From an uncultured Alphaproteobacteria bacterium (GTDB lineage Bacteria > Pseudomonadota > Alphaproteobacteria > RF32 > CAG-239): a stretch of 6,565 nt of DNA. The DNA lies in assembly GCA_946618745.1 (NCBI GenBank), contig CAMOLN010000055.1, forward strand, positions 1-6,565, given 5' to 3'. The position numbers and the translations under genes are program-made. The notes under the pieces are model-generated. The model was not told where the DNA came from. It was given only the letters and a program-made list of their open reading frames with translations, and searched no databases. Below are positions 4,067-6,565 of the stretch, piece after piece (the first letter of the stretch is position 1; each line of letters opens with the position of its first letter).

Positions 4067-5020
4067 ATGTTTAAAGTTTGCAAAACCGACAATAATCAGA
4101 AACTCGTTAAATTAAAGAAAAATAGACTTTATAATGGTTCATGGATAAATGTTATAAATCCGTCCAACGAGGAATTGGAAAAGCTAGCCAATTGGATCAG
4201 GTGGGATGTTGATACCTTAAAAAGTTCTTTGGATATTGATGAAAGCTCTCGTATTGAGTATGACAAAGATAATTTTATGATAATTATCAACCTGCCTTTG
4301 TTGGATGATGAAGGACAATTTGATACTTTGCCTTGTTCGATGATTTTTGCGCCGAAAAGTTTTGTTACGCTTTGCTCGCGAGAGAATCGTATTTTAGGTT
4401 CGTTTACCAAAGCTAATGCGGCTTATTTTGATACCAAAAATCCCGAGCAACTGATGTTGCGAATCCTGTTTAAATCAACTCAATTTTATCAAAGATATTT
4501 AAAGATTATCAATCGTAAAACCGAGCAGATTGAATATAATTTACGCAATACTACCAATAATAAAGAGTTATTTGCTTTGATGGAAATTCAAAAATCGTTG
4601 GTTTATTTTACTACCGCTTTGAGAGATAATCAGTTGGTTTTGCAGAAATTATTGCGTATGGTTCGCACTAAGACACTTAATAAGTCAATAATATTCAGCG
4701 AGGCGGATATTGATTTACTGGAAGATATTTTGATTGAAAACAAACAAGCAATAGAAATGGTTGATATGCACCGCACCATTTTGGAGAGTATGATGGACGG
4801 ATTTGCCAGTGTGATTAACAATAATGTTAATCAAGTGATGAAATTTTTGGCGGCGATTACGATTATCTTATCAATTCCGACGATGTTAGCAAGTTTCTGG
4901 GGAATGAATGTAGGTTTGCCGTTTACGGACAGTCCGTGGGGATTTTGGTATGTTATTGCCATGTCAACAGTTTTGACGATTTTGGTAATATTATTTTTCC
5001 GCAAAAAGAAAATGTTTTAA
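4067..5020 (+). CDS. corA: CorA-family magnesium transporter
   Basis: CorA proteins form pentameric inner-membrane channels that let Mg2+ (also Co2+ or Ni2+) into the cell, gated by Mg2+ binding to the large cytoplasmic domain. The 317-residue length is typical. Residues 1-255 form the soluble domain, with the long helix at about 135-258 that leads into the pore. TM1 is about 259-278 (FLAAITIILSIPTMLASFWG) and carries the G279-M280-N281 signature at its end. TM2 is about 292-311, with a basic RKKK tail inside the cell. The outer loop reads NVGLPF instead of the MPEL that follows GMN in classical CorA, so it belongs to the divergent CorA-like subgroup; the substrate is therefore a little less certain. 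The start ATG 4067 has GGAGG (4053-4057) 9 bp upstream. It lies 64 bp past tRNA-Leu and 99 bp before lspA, with a separate promoter likely for the latter. Confidence 0.9.
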   Translation: MFKVCKTDNNQKLVKLKKNRLYNGSWINVINPSNEELEKLANWIRWDVDTLKSSLDIDESSRIEYDKDNFMIIINLPLLDDEGQFDTLPCSMIFAPKSFVTLCSRENRILGSFTKANAAYFDTKNPEQLMLRILFKSTQFYQRYLKIINRKTEQIEYNLRNTTNNKELFALMEIQKSLVYFTTALRDNQLVLQKLLRMVRTKTLNKSIIFSEADIDLLEDILIENKQAIEMVDMHRTILESMMDGFASVINNNVNQVMKFLAAITIILSIPTMLASFWGMNVGLPFTDSPWGFWYVIAMSTVLTILVILFFRKKKMF

Positions 5021-5035
5021 CTCATTTTTTGTGTG

Positions 5036-5060
5036 TATCTTAAGCTATCAGCTTGAGATG
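5036..5060. other. hairpin between corA and lspA
   Basis: ATCTTAAGC (5037-5045) and GCTTGAGAT (5051-5059) make a 9-bp stem with one G-U pair and a TATCA loop; a further T-G pair is possible outside. No T-run follows on either strand, so it is a poor intrinsic terminator. Its right arm includes the -35 of the probable lspA promoter. It may stabilise the 3' end of the corA mRNA or affect that promoter. Confidence 0.55.
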
Positions 5061-5081
5061 AAACGATTTAAGGCTTACACT
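5053..5081 (+). promoter_or_regulatory. probable promoter of the lspA operon
   Basis: TTGAGA (5053-5058), a 17-bp spacer and TACACT (5076-5081) fit the sigma-70 pattern. Transcription would begin near 5088, giving a leader of about 30 bases to the lspA start. Confidence 0.5.
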
Positions 5082-5119
5082 GGTCGGCAATACAGGTTTT
5101 TATAAGAGAGGTTATTGTT

Positions 5120-5593
5120 TTGATATTGGGATTGGTTTGCGCTTTTGCGGTTATCATTATTGACCAATTAAGCAAATATGCGGTTTTGCATTGGTGGTTG
5201 GGGGAGCTTATCGGTATAAGGATAAATGATTTTTTCAATATAGTGAGAGCTTGGAATACCGGTGTAAGTTTTTCGATGTTTAATAATTACGGCAAATTAG
5301 GTGCTTATATTTTGTCATTAGCTGCCATAGTGATTGTGATAATGTTATTGTATTGGCTTAAATCGGAGAAAAACAGACTTTCTCAAGTTGCTTTAGGTTT
5401 GATTATGGGAGGAGCTTTGGGAAATGTGATTGATCGCCTGCGTTTTGGTGCAGTGTTCGATTTTTTGGATTTTCACATTGAGACTTCCCATTGGCCGGCA
5501 TTTAATGTCGCTGACAGTTGTATTTGTATAGGTGCGGCGATTATTATTGCTCAGGCTGTTTGGGTTCAGATAAATAAAAGTAAGGAGAAATAA
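5120..5593 (+). CDS. lspA: lipoprotein signal peptidase (signal peptidase II)
   Basis: LspA is an inner-membrane aspartyl protease that cuts the signal peptide of diacylated prolipoproteins just before the lipid-bearing Cys. The 157-residue length is usual. Conserved blocks in order are DQLSKY (15-20), AWNTGVSFSMF (44-54, Asn46), GGALGNVIDRLRFGAVFDFLDF (98-118 region, with Asp105-Arg106) and WPAFNVADSCI (125-135). The catalytic pair is Asp114 (VFDF) and Asp132 (NVAD). Hydrophobic stretches at about 4-16, 62-80, 88-104 and 131-149 fit four membrane helices. The start is TTG at 5120, 8 bp after AGAGAGG (5105-5111); no ATG or GTG lies in a better place. It heads an operon with the lipoprotein gene that begins on the base after its stop and the M16 peptidase gene after that. 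ileS, often next to lspA, is not upstream here. Confidence 0.96.
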   Translation: MILGLVCAFAVIIIDQLSKYAVLHWWLGELIGIRINDFFNIVRAWNTGVSFSMFNNYGKLGAYILSLAAIVIVIMLLYWLKSEKNRLSQVALGLIMGGALGNVIDRLRFGAVFDFLDFHIETSHWPAFNVADSCICIGAAIIIAQAVWVQINKSKEK

Positions 5594-5776
5594 ATGCGTA
5601 TATTTATTGTATTGAGTTTAGTGTTAGCGACGGTTGCTTGTTCCGGTTGGGGCAAAAAAGAGTTAGGAATAGCCAATATGTCACCGGATGAGACAGTGGT
5701 GGAACAACGTAAACCTTTGTCTTTACCGCCGGAATTTGATGTTCGTCCGGTTGTCAAGGTTAGTGTTGATGAATAG
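5594..5776 (+). CDS. bamF: small BamF-like lipoprotein (DUF3035 type)
   Basis: This 60-residue protein begins with a lipoprotein signal peptide: basic MR, a hydrophobic run (3-15), and Cys16 in LATVAC, the acylation site. The -3 position is Thr rather than Leu, a slightly weak lipobox. The mature part, KELGIANMSPDETVVEQR followed by KPLSLPPEFDVRP, matches the pattern I know from alphaproteobacterial DUF3035 proteins (LG..SPDE..V..R.PL.LPP.F.LRP), described in Caulobacter as BamF, an accessory lipoprotein of the beta-barrel assembly machine. It is shorter than many relatives, which carry longer tails. AAGGAG (5582-5587) lies inside the end of lspA, 6 bp before the ATG, so translation is probably coupled to it. 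LspA encoded just upstream would process it. The family call rests on motif memory, not a search. Confidence 0.75.
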   Translation: MRIFIVLSLVLATVACSGWGKKELGIANMSPDETVVEQRKPLSLPPEFDVRPVVKVSVDE

Positions 5777-6565
5777 AAACTTGCGTTATTTGCTTGTAAT
5801 AGTTGCGTTTATTTGTAGTTTGGGGTCGGTGTGTTCGTCTCAAGCTTTCTTTGATAATATAAGTCAATTTGAGTTGAATAACGGACTTCAGGTGATTGTT
5901 ATTGAAGATCATAAAGCACCGATAGTTAAACAGATGTTGTTTTATAAGGTCGGATCAATAAATGAAGCTATCGGAAAGGGAGGTTTGGCGCATTTATTGG
6001 AACATTTGATGTTTCGCGGAACTACTCGGTTTTCGGGGCAACAGTTTAATCAAATTATGGAGAGTAACGGTGCAGTCAGTAATGCTTTCACTTCACAGGA
6101 TGTAACAGCTTATCATCAGTTCTTTGATGTCAGTCGTTTAGAAAAAATGATGGAAATGGAAGCTGATCGGATGCAGAATTTGTGTATTAAAGAGGAAGAT
6201 TTTGCGGCTGAACGGCAAATAGTTTTTCAAGAACGAAAACAGCGTATAGATAATAAGCCGGCTGCTAAATTTTATGAGGCGTTAAAAAAGATTTTGTGGC
6301 AAAATCATCCATATAGCAGACAGGTTACCGGTGAAGATAGTGAAATATTAAATTTGAAATTAACTGATGCGGAAGAGTTTTATCGACAATATTATACTCC
6401 TGATAATGCTGTATTAGTGTTATCAGGGGATATCGAGCCGGATAAAGCCAAAAAAATGGCCGAAAAATATTTCGGTGTCATAAAAGGACAAAGTCAGATT
6501 AAAAAGTCAGATTTTCCGACTTTACCTCAAGATTATAAGGCATCTTTATTGATGAGATTGTCGGA
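5769..6565 (+). CDS. M16-family zinc metallopeptidase, N-terminal part (partial)
   Basis: This gene encodes an exported M16 (pitrilysin/processing-peptidase type) protease, probably periplasmic; 265 codons are present and it runs off the window. An N-terminal hydrophobic segment (about 7-26, ending SSQA) looks like a signal peptide. The zinc site is the inverted motif H75-L-L-E78-H79, within GGLAHLLEHLMFRGT, with Glu155 (FQERKQR) as the likely third ligand, 75 residues between it and His79 as the family expects. VTAYHQFF and the YYTPDNAVLVLSGDI block (about 207-221) are also typical. ATG 5769 overlaps the end of the BamF-like gene by 8 bp and has AAGG (5756-5759) upstream, so the three genes are co-translated. 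In alphaproteobacteria this gene is often followed by a second M16 gene. Expected full length is about 430-460 residues. Confidence 0.93.
   Translation, partial: MNRNLRYLLVIVAFICSLGSVCSSQAFFDNISQFELNNGLQVIVIEDHKAPIVKQMLFYKVGSINEAIGKGGLAHLLEHLMFRGTTRFSGQQFNQIMESNGAVSNAFTSQDVTAYHQFFDVSRLEKMMEMEADRMQNLCIKEEDFAAERQIVFQERKQRIDNKPAAKFYEALKKILWQNHPYSRQVTGEDSEILNLKLTDAEEFYRQYYTPDNAVLVLSGDIEPDKAKKMAEKYFGVIKGQSQIKKSDFPTLPQDYKASLLMRLS

Overview
The window looks like a chromosomal segment of an AT-rich alphaproteobacterium, probably an uncultured or host-associated one. The main argument is the gene order lspA, then a short DUF3035/BamF-type lipoprotein, then an M16 zinc peptidase, which I know as an alphaproteobacterial arrangement. 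Most genes have clear Shine-Dalgarno sites (AGAGGAG, GAGAGGA, GGGGAGG, AAGGAG). The taxon is inferred; no rRNA is present to fix it.

Left part (1-1563, all + strand). The window opens in the last 50 codons of CTP synthase (pyrG). Next comes a single type IV-pilin-like gene (251-865) with its own terminator, then a lipid A palmitoyltransferase, pagP (1015-1563). The predicted mature PagP is 161 residues, and its catalytic His33, Asp76 and Ser77 fall at exactly the E. coli positions. The 'hydrocarbon ruler' residue 88 is Ala instead of Gly.

Middle (1564-3915). A 148-bp palindrome-rich element lies in the convergent space after pagP. It is followed by three minus-strand genes of unknown function (1813-2340, 2453-3067, 3178-3756). 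These encode distantly related proteins of 175, 204 and 192 residues. Each gene sits in the same frame: a promoter of the form TTGNNA-N16-TANNAT, 40-41 bp from the -10 element to the ATG, an AT-only leader with no Shine-Dalgarno site and a TTAATAATT-type palindrome, and a GC-rich hairpin terminator 3-7 bp past the stop codon. The flanks are better conserved than the coding sequences. This cassette-like trio is the most unusual thing in the window.

Right part (3916-6565, + strand). A tRNA-Leu(GAG) gene with encoded CCA is followed by a CorA-family Mg2+ transporter (4067-5020). Then comes a tightly packed operon: lspA (5120-5593, TTG start), the BamF-like lipoprotein (5594-5776, starting on the base after the lspA stop) and the M16 peptidase (5769 to the window edge, overlapping by 8 bp). 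LspA would process the BamF-like lipoprotein encoded next to it, so the operon links lipoprotein maturation with envelope assembly and, through the peptidase, possibly envelope protein turnover.

No insertion sequence, integrase, CRISPR array or rRNA is visible. No gene-free stretch exceeds 300 bases; the longest (1564-1812) is occupied by the palindromic element and a terminator.
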